From: Lepisosteus oculatus
Taxonomy: Eukaryota > Chordata > Actinopteri > Semionotiformes > Lepisosteidae
DNA: 64,000 nucleotides
NCBI RefSeq assembly: GCF_040954835.1
Contig: NC_090703.1
Coordinates: 12,209,001 to 12,273,000, forward strand
Direction of reading: 5' to 3'
The notes beneath the pieces are model-generated. The model was not told the DNA's origin and did no database searches. It was given only the letters and a program-made list of their open reading frames with translations. Position numbers and translations under genes: made by a program. Positions 43,263 to 57,745 of this stretch are shown in pieces (position 1 is the first letter of the stretch; each line of letters opens with the position of its first letter).

Positions 43263-44869
43263 GGTTTTTAACTATTGCATATTCTGATCCTCAAAAATAA
43301 TGGAACACTCATGCAAACTGATTTAATCAAATCCAAATTCAGGAAGGTCTCCCTCACCTCTGCTGCACTAACTCGGAATTCTCTACGATATATGTCCTTC
43401 CTCCACTCCATCCCCAAATTCATTGTGGAACAAAACTTCTGGATTGCAGGAATAATAACCTGGTTGACTCAAGCACTTTGCCAATGTATCACTGAGCAGT
43501 AAGGTTGCCCTCTATCTGCATTGTTGGGGCCTTGTTGTGTTATAGGCATGATCACACTTTCACTGCCTCACCTGTTCTCATGAGCAGTGGAACAAGAAAA
43601 AAGACACACAATTTCTTTAAAAAACAGGTGTGCAGTGTTCAAATGCATTGATAAGAATTCTGTATAAAAAGATGTTCAAAAAGACAATAAAATACAACCA
43701 TCCCCCTTTTGAGTGATGAAGATTGCATGGTCACTGTTTGTAAGATTGAAGACAGCCTCTTTGTATGAGGAGTGGACCAGAGAATAAGATATTCTGTTTC
43801 AATAATCAGGCCACATCCTTGAAGGCAAAGAGCCTTTGCACAGACCTAGGACTGTCATGCCATTCTCCTGCAGCATGAGGTACAGCAGGAGGAACCCCAA
43901 GAAGAAATAAATTGCATTTCAGCAGATTGACTGTATCACTGTGTCTGCATGAAAATGATCAGCATGCTTGGAGGCCGTTCAGGGCTAACATTGACAGCTG
44001 ACAGTTAACATCTGTCACCATGGCAGTACACACAACAGCTAAAATGGAGTGGTGAGTGGCTTGGTCATTGATGAAAGCCACTTTACCCTTTACAGACCTG
44101 ATGGAAGACAAGATGTGGGTAGATGGTTTATTTGGCAATGGTTTTAATGTGATTATTAGATCTCGGAGAACATAATGAAATTTCTTATTAACCACTCCAC
44201 GTTGGATCTTGGTAACAGGGAGAAACATTACGCCTTTTAAGAACGGGTGAGAAATATCTAGTAGATTGTACAGTACATTTGTGCTTAGTGGCTGAAAGAC
44301 TACCACTATCAGATCCACCATGTAATGAATTACTGCAAAATCTCAACAAAGAAGTCTAAAGAAGTTAAGAAAACAGATAAATCCTATTTAACTCTACAAA
44401 GAACTCTTTTGTTTTGACAGGTTTTTGTATACGCACATTTCGGCAGAGCTTGTGTATCTATCACCACTTGTGATAGTATCATAAAATAATTGTCAAAATT
44501 TCTCAGAGTTCTTTGAATTGTTGGAACTTGACCTGTTCCGATTCTGAAAAGGAAACGGAAAAGGCTAAATGAGCGCTAATGATTTGGCAATATGGTTCCA
44601 TTAGGTTCTTTAAAGCCACACTTGCACCAAGTATTCAGAAATAGATTAACAGTTTTAACACAAATTAAATTTTCTACATCATCACATACAACTTTTTGTG
44701 TAGCAGTGAAATCACTTGGGCCTTTTCTAATCAGATTTTAATGTGTCTTGTGGTGTAAATTAACGCCCAGTGTGCCATGCTCTATGTAATATGTTCAGCT
44801 TTTGAAGAAAAAACAAATTCTGTCTGTACTAGAGGTATGATAAATAAAAACTCTGTAACCAAATCCAAG
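43263..44869. other. Sequence between the two duplicated blocks
   Basis: AT-rich, no gene recognised. A 120-codon minus-strand ORF (44321-43959) is present without a known domain. The part next to 44740 is weakly similar to about 42530, so the duplication may start earlier. Confidence 0.4.
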
Positions 44870-45500
44870 TCTCTTGTAAAGAAAACAACACACATGTAAA
44901 CAATGAAACTCACTGGGAGCTTTCCTAATTTTAATTGTACTTTCCATGGAAATGACTGTATGAATATGTACGAGTATCTATACCATCCTTACTAAGAACG
45001 AAAGCATGAATAATAATAAAGCATGCCTAATATGAGTGCAGATATGAAGTTAACAGAATAAGCCATTTTAGGAAAAACTAAATGCCTTTATCACCAATAC
45101 AGAAGATAGGACCTGAATCATGTGATAAAACAATCATTGTTTTTTTCACTGGGGTCAAGTTGGTTTGTTTCTATGGTGTCCAGGCTAGAACCACTGTGTT
45201 TCATCTTTATAATAAACAATTTACACACTGGGATGATATGAGTTTATTTTTCCATGCTGCATTTTTTAGCTTTGTTGTGGCAAAGCCCTTGTTCAATCAC
45301 AGATGCTGTTTTTACTTGTTTTGTTTCCTTTTGCTCAGTTTGGACGTGAGTGTAAAGTGCTCAAAACTCTTAAATTAGTCTTCTCCTGCTTGCAGACCAT
45401 GAAGAGCCACTCAATGTGCAAGTACATGTAATTACACCTAAATCAATCTTCTCCGCCTACAGATAAAAATATAATTAGCCATGTAGAATCGGCAAGGAAT
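44870..45500 (+). repeat. Duplicated non-coding block, copy B
   Basis: This is the partner of copy A at an offset of about 2.2 kb. The best-kept part is at the right end: GAAGAGCCACTCAATGTGCA at 45401-45420 (43159-43178 in A), then AAATCAATCTTCTCCGCCTA CAGAT and ATAATTAGC.ATGTAG. Spacing between matching segments differs by small indels. Confidence 0.8.
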
Positions 45501-48500
45501 GCTCATAAGATTTTTAATTTGCACATTATCTTTCTAAAAGGAAGAGAGCAATTAGTATGCATCCCTATTCAAATGGTAAATAATGTATTTAAATGATAAC
45601 AGGCAGAAATAAGGTACACAGCTAACACTAGGTTCTAACACAAGGACTGGGTTTAAGGTCTGCGTAGATCAATTTTATTTGTGAATTGTTTTTTTGTGAA
45701 ATACATCATTTGTAAGCTTTAATAAATCTTGTGCAATGTCATTGGCACTAAAATGATTTTCACTGTCTTATCATTTCTCTATGTTTTAGTGCTTCTTTTG
45801 TCTTTTTCCAAAAATAAAATATTTACATGCTATAGACATGACATTCACAGCCTTGTTCTAATACATACTGGGTTATGGAAAGTAAAAAAAAAGAGACTTG
45901 GAAATAGCATTTCACTTTCATATCTTCTCAAGTAAACAGACAATTGACAGAATAGGTCAGACATACTGTACTGTGTTAGCTATGTTGATCATAAGCTCTT
46001 AACAGGATCTGAGCTAAAAAGATTTGTAAAAAAGTCATTTAAAAACATTGAGATGCATAATCAGAGAGTTCATTACAGAGTGACCCCCAGTGACACCTGT
46101 GAAAATCTCTAAATTAGCTTCCAAGCTTATACAAAACCAATTATTAAGAATAATAACACCTCCTGCAGTTGCCTGTTGATTTTAGCAGTAATCATGAGTC
46201 CAGCTTTTAACAGGTTCAGGAAGCTTACCATGTATTGTGCCATCTCACTTAAAACAGTAGACATTGACATGGGATTATAAGCCCTGACACTGCCATCTCT
46301 CTGGATGCCAGATCATAGTACTGGAAGTATCATCCTCTTTATTTGTCAGTGTGCCACATTCTCTAGATTTTGAAAAACACAAGAGAAGGAAAGGCCGTAG
46401 ACCATGGCACTGAACACAGCTCTCCGCTGGGAGAATCGTCAAAAGGAAAGAAGGGATGTAGCTACTTTTAGTCTACATTGCAAGTACATTGTTAATTGAT
46501 GGAAGAGCTGGTGATCATTTTAATCAGGCTTACTTTCAGTGTTTTGCCATTGTTTCACTGATGAGAATATTTCTCCTCGCACCCCTACAATCGAGTCGTT
46601 TTCTAAAAATGATCCTGTGGCGGCTGAAGCTGAAGAGGCTGATTGTGAAATTGCTCCGGCTGATTGAAAATGACAGCTCCGCTGCTTCTTTTCTGGCAAT
46701 CTAAAAGCAGTTTAATTCCCATCAAACTCCTGCCACGTCTCTGAGAAGTTCAACCCTTTCTTTATCCAGTGAAGCAGGCCAGCAGCTAGGCTTTCAGATA
46801 AATGCAGCGATAGCATGTGAAATGTCCTTGGAAATATCAAGGGAAGTGTTAGCATTGAAAATATTAGAGCAAAAACAGGATGCTCAGGATGCTTCCCTAC
46901 AAAGCCATGTTAAAAGAACACAGAATAAAAGGATATTAGATGGTTAATAAAGGCTAGTAAAGAAGGTACAATAAATTTTCAATATACAGTAAATCTAATT
47001 GTACAAGCAAACATTAAATGTGTGAAGGACACAAAGGTTAAACACATACCTGCAGAGAAAGTGATGGATACATTACCTTTTTTTAAGAAGATATTACTAC
47101 CGTTTTCTTTTAGTATTTTAGTGCTATGTTTAGTACTAAAGTTTTTTCATTTGAAAATTTTAGGAACACACCTGTATTAAACCTCATTTTTAATGCCTGC
47201 AGCCACAAACAATTCAAAGTTTATTTTTTTCCTTTTATTCTTTCAATGTCCCATAGTATTTAACATTTAAAAGACAACTGGTTCTAAAAACTAAAACAAG
47301 GAGGCTGTAAAAATCTGGGCGAACGGGGAGGATACTTCCCTACTGAAATCACATTAAGCAGCTTGAATAGCAGTTGATACTTCAAATCAGTTTAAATGTG
47401 TTGGATTATAATTAAACCGACATAAATGAACAGCTTGGTCTATTAGAATCCATTAAACATTGCTTTTTCATTTACATTACCATGCTATTTAGGATGTTTA
47501 ATGTTGTTGAAGTGTTATTTAATTTTTCTGACATTTTTAATGTTGATTCTTAGACACTCTAAACCCAGTTTTCACTTTGCATGCTAGAGACTTAATGCAT
47601 AATAGGGGAGTTTGATCATTGTAAATTAATATTGTTGTTCCTTATGCAGTGTGAATGTTTCCCCGATCCTCCCTCACTCAAGGCACTATTACAGCTTAGT
47701 AACATATCAGCTAGACAGCTCCATACTTGTTTTTTTGCCTCATTAATCATAACAATGTTGTGTCACCATGTCATCAGAGAGTGAATACAAAACCAGACAT
47801 TTTACACATCACATGTGCATTTACAGGCTGAAAACCAAGAATTTAGAATATTTTAAGGACTTAAAAACAGGGAAATTCTCTATGGAAATTCTATAAATCC
47901 TTATTCATGAATATTTTAATTTGTTTAATGGTGAATCAGTTAACAGTGAAGATGATAATGGTGATGTACAGATACACAATTTTTAGAGTGATGAATGAAC
48001 GTTCATGTTTTCGACCCATATCTTTGGTTAGTATGAGTTTTAAAACTTAAATATCGTTGGTTGACTTTATCATTAACCCACCTGCATGAGTCTGAACACT
48101 CCACACTAGCAGTTCTCTCTAAGTGGGAGCTGATTGGAAAGTAATATTCTCTATATTGGAGTTCAGCAAGAGCTATGCTTGGATAAGAGCTCAGCTCATC
48201 CGTCCTTGTGAAAATGAGACAGAGAAATGGTTTTGTTCTCATAGCCTGATCTCTAAAAAGATGTATTTTTCTCTACGGTGCCTTTTAACATTAATACCTA
48301 GAAAAGCAAAATCAGGCAATTTGAAACAACATGTGGATAAACACATTTTGGAGTCAAATGGTGTAATTGAACAGACAGATTACCAAAGCCTGAGAAAAGT
48401 ATATACATGAAACCCTGACTATGAGAAAAAAAGATTTTACTGCCATGCAGAGTTCTAAAATCAGTCTGTTTCTGTAAAGTTGATTTTTCCTTAAAGCAAC

Positions 48501-50735
48501 ATTTAATAAAAAAGGGATCCAACCAGGAAAGAAGAAAATGAATTGCTCATTACAGTACCTGGAATTTTAATATGCGAATACCTGCACTGTATATGGAATG
48601 GGAAATAGTTTTTCATTTTTTTCATAGATTCACAAGGAATAACAACTGTCAACAATTAATGGTATTGAAGAGGTTTATTGAATATTTAGTTTTAGTAAGA
48701 TAAGGTCAGATTTGGCTTAACCTTCAGGGCTGAGGGCCAGCCTCCTGGCTATAGGATGAAGAAGCTCGGACCCTCATTCCTAGAGAAGACTTAACCAAGG
48801 GAAGCTACAAAGGTGGATATGTGATGCAGGAGATGATTGAGAAGGAGAAAATGCTCACATACAGTATTGATAGTGTTTTATTTAGGAAATGATGGGTAAG
48901 AGTGAATGTAGCTGCTGTTCATTCTACTTTAATGAACTAAAATTGTACTGTGCAACATCAATTTCTAAAACCTGTGACTGATAACTAATATTGGCTACTG
49001 GAATAATGTATGCATGCATATTGGCTCAGCATTTTCTGAAACATTTGCACATAATGAAATCTTATTGTGCAGAATTGATTTTCTCCCTGAGCTGCACTTT
49101 TCAGTAGGTTAAAGCAAAATTTTGTAAGCACTGATATAACGAATTGTGGAAACTGAATTAACTAATTTTACAGTTAAATATTTCAGTTCGAAACACAACT
49201 GCATTGAATCTGAGCTCTGAGCTCAACTTCATCAAGAGACAGCACTGTCACCTTAAAGGATCAATAGCAAAATATTTTATATTTGATAGCTGTAACTGCA
49301 TATAACCAAGAGAAGGTAAAATATCCCTCCCTGTAGATGTCCTGATCTAGCCCTTAACCATGCAATATTCTTTCAGAGCAGTTCTCAATTTAAGAAATAT
49401 AGGTAGATATTGCAGTGAATAAAGGCCTCATGTCTACAAGCAATCTCACATATCCTCTTTATTCTATAGCTAAAGTCACTATAACAGGCAATAGGGAGGG
49501 TAAGTTTTAGATATTTATATTTAATTTTCTACCTCATGCACCAATGCACTGATTGTAAGAAAAACTACAGCTCTACATAGCATGTTATCCTGGTGTCCAG
49601 GCAATTTTTTACATGCTGCTTCTTTTGAATAGTGGCTATTATGAGGCAAATAAATTGAAAAAAAAAAACGCTCAACAGTGCTATCAAATTAGAAGTCTCA
49701 GCATCTCATGTTCCTCGATGAAAATACAAACCAACTGCCAATTGCAATTTAGGAATTATTATAATATGAAAGCTCTCAGAAGCACTTCTTAAGAATGCTC
49801 TTGTTCTAATGAAATGTTGTTGATAATATACTTAACAGTGGGAGGAGGGTTTATACATTTGTGTTTGTATGTTGGAGCATACAAACACAAATGCACTAAA
49901 AGTTACAAAAGCCTAAAGTTACAAGAGTAATTCTAATTAAGACCGATGGTAATGGAAACCCATTAGTCAAATTTAAAGAAATTACAATGAGGAAGAATTG
50001 GCAATTAGAAAATTGTGGCAATTATTCTGTTACATACGAATGCAGGAAAATTCTGTGCATTTTTTCTACAAGTTTTTATCTTCTTCCATGAAGATTAAGG
50101 CATAGTGACAAGGCATTCACAGAGACAGTTATTATTAAATCTTATTCCAGCTGAAATAGAAAAATGTGTGTTTGCTTTATAAAATATGTTCAAGGATAAG
50201 AAATGTCTGAATGCCTGTTGTTGCTTATTTCAATTAAACCTTCATTTTGCTTCTGTGGTTTCCTTCTGTTCCTAAAAATAAACAAGTAAATGAAAAATTT
50301 TACTGAAATAGATTTCAAGGAACCAAAGTAATGTACAGAGATGTCATTAAACTTCTTAAGTCAAGTTGCTGTGATCTTGGGTTGCTTTCACACTTTACAA
50401 GCTTCAGGGTACGGATACTGATACGGATAATGGCGGAAAGAGGCAATGAGACATTCCTTATGCTACATGTGCACAAGGGAATAGGGAAAATTGGCTGCAC
50501 CTGTGCACAGCCGCACCTGTAAAAGGCAAACAAAATTAACAAATGTATTTATTATTAGAATTTCAATTCAGGTTAAAATAATAACAATAGTCTGCATTCT
50601 TAGTAATGGCCATGATCATAGCCATGTTAGCTGCTGGTAAGGAGGAAGGCGGACTGAGTAAACTGATTCGACCAGATGTTGGTTTTCCTCTGTTACTAAC
50701 GGGACAAAGCAGGAACCTATATTTGGCTTGACTGA
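45501..50735. other. Gene desert, part 1
   Basis: No gene recognised. Stretches near 46600-46740 (GC-richer than the surroundings) and 47330-47650 (rich in TAAT homeodomain-type cores) look like possible conserved non-coding DNA. That is a judgement by eye only. Confidence 0.35.
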
Positions 50736-51175
50736 CTACAATAATATAATAATAATAATAAACTTTATTTTATATAGCGCCTTTAAAGGTGGCTTCTCAA
50801 AGCGCTTTACAGGATGACAATAACAATAAATAAGAAGACTACAACAATAAATAAGAAAATTTCACAAGACAGGACACAATTATAATTACAACAATACAAC
50901 AATAACAATAGAGGAGACCGTGGAAGATGGTATTAAGAAGAGCAGAGGGGTGAAGAATGGAACCAGTTAAGTAAAGGCTTTACTGAAGAAGAAAGTTTTG
51001 AGTCTGGATTTGAAGGAGTTTAGAGAAGGTGACTCTCTAATATCCTTGGGTAAAGAGTTCCAGATCAGTGTGTTCTGGTTACTGACTAGACACTTCTAGA
51101 GGGCCCTTATAAAGAAATCTGCATATCACGCTACCAAATCAGGGGGAGATCTGTTACATCCTCCAAGGTATTAAC
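50736..51175 (-). mobile_element. Interspersed repeat with an L2-type tail, inverted
   Basis: Starts with (ATA)n, then AAACTTTATTTTATATAGCG, CCTTTAAAGGTGGCTTCTCA and AAGCGCTTTACAGG. This is the inverted form of the tail also carried by the 5S SINE. It continues into GTTTTGAGTCTGGATTTGAA and GGTAAAGAGTTCCAGATCAG, phrases common in fish repeat families. The tail suggests an L2-related element. Confidence 0.55.
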
Positions 51176-52499
51176 AAAGTCAAACCAACAGGGGCAAACC
51201 AAGACTACAAGTGGACCTGATTTAAGTATTCAAACTCTTCAAAGGCACTAACAAATGAAGTGAGTGTATTCACAACCAACAGTGAAAAAGAATCAAGAGG
51301 ACACATGTGAAAACATGTGGAAGACCATTTAACTCTGACAACAGCATTTGCTTCTTTACCTAAAGGGTTGTGAGAGTATGGAGTAAACTATCCAGCCATG
51401 GTGTCTCTGACTTCAAGATACAGTTGGATGACATCCTTGGTCAATAACAAACTGGTAACCAAATAACCAAAATGGCTGTGTTAATTTGTAACTTTTCTTC
51501 CTTTCTTACACAGAAGTACATCTTCTCTGAATCAGAGTCTCTCACCCTCTTTCACTGTACCTGGTGTGACAGGCTGTGCAGGAGCAAAAATTACATATTT
51601 TACATAGCTTTTTACCCCATATAAATACATACGTAACCAATACAAAACTCTCCACGTTAACATGTCAGTACACAAGAAAAAGAACCTGTCCCCTGGAGAA
51701 GGATGACATTTAAACTCCTATGGCTGAAACATTTGTCAATGGATAAATACCATACTTAATGAAGCCCTTTCATTTAATGACTGGTCAATATAAACAGGTC
51801 AATAATTCCCCAGAAGACTTATATATGGTGAATATTCCAATTTTATTAAATAACAAAAGACTTGAATTAAGTGATCTGACCAAACAAGCCAAAAAAAAGT
51901 CTTTAGATTCACAGTGTACCTTACACTGTGATATTTTCACTTCACACAAAAACTGGACTGCAGCATTTGAGCTATGTGGTCGATACCGACAATGGAGATC
52001 AAAGGAAAAACAAATTGCCCATACTGACACACAATCCACTGCAAGCTGTTTTCCATCTTCTATGAAGAGCCTGTATGATTAGCTAGTTCTGAAGCTATGT
52101 ACTTTTAACAATAACATATAATAATGATAATAGTATGGGACAGCTAAACAAAAGACATTAAGAACTTCATCTCTGAAGGTGTCAATCAGCAGCACTGTAA
52201 AAATATCATCTTTTTGCTTGAGAGACCACATTTTTTTGCAAATCTATCTTTTCATTCTAGGTATGAAGAAAGGACATTGTACAAACTGTTCAAGAACACA
52301 GTTTGCCTCCTGTGACATGCCCAGTTTGCAAGTTATCATGAGGTGTTAAACGTCCTAAAGAAGAACATTATTCACAGAAACAAGCCAAATAACATAAGGA
52401 TTACTTTGCTGCATTCAAAAGGGAGCATAGTAAAGATTAGAAATTTTAGATTTAGCAGGCAAATTGGAAAGATGACTTATAAAATACCAAACGGTCTCA
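51176..52499. other. Intergenic, no gene seen
   Basis: Contains a 107-codon ORF (51759-52082) with no recognised domain and AT-rich DNA. Nothing else is supported. Confidence 0.4.
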
Positions 52500-52690
52500 G
52501 GCCAGGTGTGTCAAATCTGTTCCTGGAGGTCTAAACCTGTGTCTGCTGTGTTAAGTTTCCTGGGTTTCTTCAAAACAGCAGCACCTGAAGAGCTGTGAGA
52601 AGCTGTTAAACTGGTCTAGTTAAGACAGTAACCAGCTGGTTCAAAGTGTTAAGGACTGAGCTGGAATGAAAACCCACAGTCAGCTGGATA
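52500..52690. repeat. Dispersed repeat, foldback arrangement ('tcctgg-type')
   Basis: The left part, GTGTCAAATCTGTTCCTGGA GGTC ... TGTGTCTGCTG, matches the family at 4.4 and 23.8 kb. The right part, GACTGAGCTGGAATGAAAAC, is the inverse of that family's GTTTTCATT..AACTGAGC end. The copy may be a rearranged or foldback version. Confidence 0.45.
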
Positions 52691-55600
52691 CATTTATCTT
52701 ACAGAGTTTTAAATGTATATTTCAGAACTGCTACACTCTTAAGCAGCCTTCAGCATAGCTATTTGTCTTGCTTTACTGGGGTCCCACGACTCACAGCAGA
52801 ATGTTATAGTCAAGAATGGACATGCTTGTAGAAATATCATGGCAATTTCTGAATCTGTGCCTGACTGCAGGCAACTCCTCATGTGTCCCTCAGCTTTCAT
52901 AAATAAAACATTCATAAGAGAAAAGCCGCACAGGAATAGCTATTACGTGTGCATCTAAGAGCCAGAGAAGCTATAATATCCTAGCAAAAAAAACAATCTG
53001 TTTGATGATGGGGTCACAGCAGAAACAACATGGAGAGAACAAGAGGCATTAAATCGAAACTGTAAAAAAAATGAAAAAGTGAAAAGAAAATACATAATGT
53101 TTTCACAGATCTTTCTCCATGTGAATTTGCTGTTTGTTTGGCAAATTCTGAAATCAAACCACTCTGCTCAAGACTTCTCACAGATATTTGCCATTGAAAT
53201 GAGAAAGACCACTGTTTCACCTCCTACTGCTGTTGAGATTTGAAGGTTAGCAAAAAAATGTTACTTTGTACAGAAGTACTAGGGCTCCCTAAAGGTCTTT
53301 GATAATAACAGAAACACTTACGCCTCCTGGAAGAAGTGAGTGGGTCTGCTGCTTCCTGATCTATCACCTGTGGGGGCATTTATGTCACCATGGAGATGGA
53401 GAAAGCTCACAGCAGTGAGCAACACAGAAGGACATGACCCTGCCTATTTTCTTAAGCCTACACTGAAACAACAAAAAGCACATGCACTCTGCAGTTTTCA
53501 GAAAAACTGCAAAAAGGAAAGAACAGAAGCAATCTGGTGAGATTTATTTTGTGTTTTCAGGGATGCCTAAATAATAGCAATAACACTGCTAAAGGCAAAG
53601 TTTATTTTCACAGCTAACATATACTCACGTGCAAACAGTAACTTGATTGGCCAAGTGATCGATACTGAACATATTCTCACTTATACACATGTTGCTACTA
53701 ATCAGAGAGAGGATGTGAAATATCTTACCAGACACCAGACTAGGTACAGCTATATACAGTAGAGAAACAGACACAAGGCAAACACTTTATTGTGGGCTCT
53801 TTCTCTAGCTATAGACCAGGCCTTGCAATTTACTTCAATAGACACAATCATTTTGCTGCTCCTGATTCATTCCTGGGGTGCTGCTAAGTTCTTTCATCAG
53901 AGACACCTCCAGAGAGATTAGAGGACAATCTCTTTCTGCTTCTCTCTCTTTCCCCCTGGGGACTGCAATGACACTCAGCTCAAGTGCATAAGTAGTAGGG
54001 GTGATCATTCTCTGCTTGATGGGATCACTGAAACTGAGAGGAATTACCGAGGAAGGAATAAGAAGGGGGATTCCAAACATTGCATTCGGCAGAATGGACT
54101 TCAAGACTTCAAATACTGAAAAAATACCTAAGGCACGAAATGGATCTTGAACAAGCCCACAAGCACCAAGTACTGTACATCTTGTGCCACAGCTTAGTGT
54201 TAATACAATGATATGCATGTTCTTATACTCCAGACCTTCCCTAATTAATTGTTTCAAAGATTTATTTAAATGTTTTTCATGTTGCTAGATAAAGTGCCTT
54301 GCAATAGTATTTACCCCCTTTCCAACAATGTTCTATTTTGCTGGATGACAAATTATGTATACAGATTTTGTTCAAGTGAATATTTTTCAGTCAAAACCTG
54401 AATACTCAACCTGAACACTATTATAGGTTAAAGAAGTTAATTGTTAGCAAAAATAGCAGAGAATGTTTTTAAAGGATTAACAATAAATAAAATAAATGAA
54501 ACAAAAAAACTCTGCAGAAAGACTGGATCACAAAACTCACATAAAACATGTACTTTCTTTCAACTGCAGCACAGGCCTCACAAGGAAAATAAATACAGGC
54601 TAGGGTTACTAGAATTGTCTCCTGTAATGAAGTAATGTACCTTTTCCTTGAATGCCTCCATTTCATAGATTCACTAACTGGACATAAAAGGTTAGCAGAG
54701 TTAGTATCTAATGTAGGCTATTTTAAGACTCGTACATGCTGGGAACATGTCCTTTAAAAACAAATAACATAGTTTGCCTTTGTCATAAATAAACAATCAT
54801 CCGCTCCTTGAAAAAAATATAAAAGGTCCTTAAAGTCCTCAAACATTGGCATGAATTTCAAATGCTGTCAGAATATGACAGCAAACTATGTGGGGGCAAT
54901 TTCCAGCCCTACAGAGCTGTTACAGGTCTTTCCATTTGATTGAGTCACCTGCTTGTTTTCAATAGGAAGCTACTGTATGCTCATTATCATTTAAGCAAGG
55001 AAAACCCAAAGCCCACAAATATTTATTCCTTGTTTCCATACCTACAAGGATCAAAACTGTGGGCAGACATTTCCAGTCATAAACACATGGATTAGTGCTG
55101 GGCACAAAGTGTTCAATTCACAATCTTATTGCTACACAACATATCCATTAAACTGGCTCCTAATTTGTAGAAATCCAGCTTCTTGGTATATAAAAATAAG
55201 TCTTTCCTTAGTGCTGAAGATATGTTCCAGAGAAAGGAGCACTGTGGGAATCAGTGCTAATAGTGGCAATTACAGCCTGGATTTAATGGGTATGTGTTCC
55301 AAGAAGTACTATTTCCTACGTATGAGCAACATATGAGGGCTCATACAGAAAGGAGTTTATATTTAAATTATAGTTAAAGACGAAATACTTCACATTTGAT
55401 GACTCATCAATACATTCAAAGTTTATGTAGATTTATTACCATATTTCCTCCTCCTTGGCAGCAGTGGAAGACTGATGGGAAGAGTTGCATGTGCCAGGGA
55501 GGACCAGGCTGTGGTTCATTCTGGGGGGCTGAAACTTCTTTTTGATGTGGGAAAATTAGTACAAATGGCATTGGCTGAGCAGTAACCATACATATTTTAC

Positions 55601-57635
55601 CATACTCTCATTGTCCAAGAGCTTGCGCACTGTTTTTTTTTTTTACAGTTTGTCTTTAGCATGAATAGTATCAAGATGTACAGCTATAGCCTATACTGAG
55701 TGGGCTCTAGGGTTTTTAGAGGTATATTTGGAGATATCTGGCCAAATAATGGCCAAAGGACAAAGAATGCTATAGTGAATCAGTGCTAACAGAAGTAGCT
55801 TTAAATAAGGCTCTGTGTACCCATTTTTGTAAAAAAATACACTCAGCCTGTTTGCAACTGGCAATTATTTATCATGCCACCTTCCTTGCATTGCATAACA
55901 ATGCATTTCTTACGAAAAATCCTGCACATTTGCTGGCCTTGATGGGTCACCGGAGTGACCTCAAACCCATTTAACCATTATCAGCCATTTCATGGTGAAT
56001 GCTTGAACCTCCCAATTATACTAACTCACAACATAACCAAGAAATGCCTGGTTATAGGTTTTAACCTGCACAAATGGCTAGAGGAAACATGCCATCATTT
56101 AGAAGCTCTTTTTCAATGAGCATCAAAAGATCTAACTAAGTGTTAGATCATCCCTTGATTAATGACCACTGTCGGGATGGTTAAATATGTGCAAGATCTT
56201 TCAAGTCTTTATCTTGAATAAATGTGTCTCTGCAGTTTCAGGCTTATTTTGAATCCGGGGCTACTACTGACATTTCAGCATGTTGCCAAATGCATCTCAT
56301 CTTGGAAAGCAAGCCACTTAGGATATTTTTAATCCTTGTACAGAATGATGGCAACATGTCCTTTCAGGCTTAATGCTTCTTCTTGCTACAGAGCCAAGCA
56401 ATCTGTCAGTGGTACACATCTGTAGCTGGATTAGTGTGTTATAAGTATCTGCACCTGCTACGGGGCATGGAGGGTAGAGCTAGCCATGGCAATCCATCCT
56501 CTGCTGCAAAGCAACAGATTCCTTAGAGGTCCCATAATTACATTTTATTGAAAGGCAAGCACTGTAAATAAGTGCATAATTATGTCTAATACATGTAGCC
56601 TAGCCATTGTGTTTGGGAACCACAGCTATAATGAGAGACAGGAATAGAAAGGGAAAAAAAGAGGAGAATGAACATTGCATTCCAGACCAATTGTAGAATT
56701 TAAGGCTGAATGAAGGGCACGTGTAATGACAAGACAAAAAGTGGAAGTGATGTGTGCCAGTAACGTGCAGTTTTGAGCTCACTGAGGTTCCTGCCAGAAT
56801 GATATTTTAAAATGCAGGAAAGCTGAAAAGGGTATGGATATAAACAGTAGCATTCAAATAACAAATGTGAAGCATCTGCCAAAACAGTGTGCCCATCAAT
56901 ATGTAAACCCAAGTTTCCAAAAGGAAAGCAGAGCTGGGACACTCCAAAGTATACAGACCGCAGCCCTGGTAATCCCTAGACAAGTTTCCCCAGTCGCAGT
57001 CTAGAGGAAACAAAACATCACTCACAATATTGCATTTATATGCTGGCCATAAGGCTTTCTCTAATGAAACAGTCTGATCAACACCACAGAGCACCTCATC
57101 AAGCATTAAGTGTAACTGCGTCTGGCACAGAACAGGGCTTGACTAATATCTGTAATATCTGGTCTGCATTGAAGCTGACAGAACAGAGGCTGACTGCCAG
57201 AAAAAGACAGTTGCTTTCCAGTCATTCATATTTGTCAAGCATTCTGTAAGGGAGTTGCTGCCAGGAAAATGGCTTTTGGATTTCTACAATATGTAAATAC
57301 TTTAATTAATGCATGCAATTACAAATACATGCAATAATCTGGAAAGCCCAAAGATTGTGTCGTGTCCTTTTTAATGACCCGGTTGAAAAAGAGAGCAAAG
57401 AAATAAGTAAATAAGATGCTGCTTTAGGATGGGAAAATTTCACCATGCCTTTTCTCATCCTTCACCATCTCAGTGCAGTCTTAAAAGTATATAACTTCTG
57501 CTGAAGTTCAATAAGTGAAACAAAACCCAGTGAAATCCAACAGTAAATGATGAATGGAAAAAAATGAATCAACATTATTAGAAATCAAATATAAAAAAAA
57601 AACAGATTAAATTTGTCCCAAGGACAATCATCTCT
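52691..57635. other. Gene desert, part 2
   Basis: No gene recognised. The longest ORF (140 codons, minus strand 54257-53835) has no known domain. The region 56370-56540 is GC-richer and of even composition, and might be conserved non-coding DNA. This was not tested. Confidence 0.35.
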
Positions 57636-57740
57636 CCAAGGCTGGAATGGTTGCAATACAGAAGCAAAAATTGGTATTGAAAGCACAGCTTTTATTCACA
57701 GCTTCAAATGATCATCTCAAAATTACTTAACAGAAAAGGA
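57636..57740 (-). repeat. Short dispersed repeat, copy 1
   Basis: CTCCAAGGCTGGAATGGTTG CAATACA.AA.CAAAAATTGGTA, then ATCTCAAAATTACTTAA, recurs at 62069-62146 with a few changes and a 30-bp length difference. The family is unknown. Confidence 0.6.
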
Positions 57741-57745
57741 TGCCT

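Noticed and set aside
43959-44321. 120-codon minus-strand ORF between the duplicated blocks
   Set aside because: No known domain, no splice partner and no start context that stands out; the length is within chance for a long window.
51759-52082. 107-codon plus-strand ORF
   Set aside because: No domain, AT-rich flanks and no promoter-like features.
53835-54257. 140-codon minus-strand ORF in the gene desert
   Set aside because: No recognisable family; composition resembles translated non-coding DNA.
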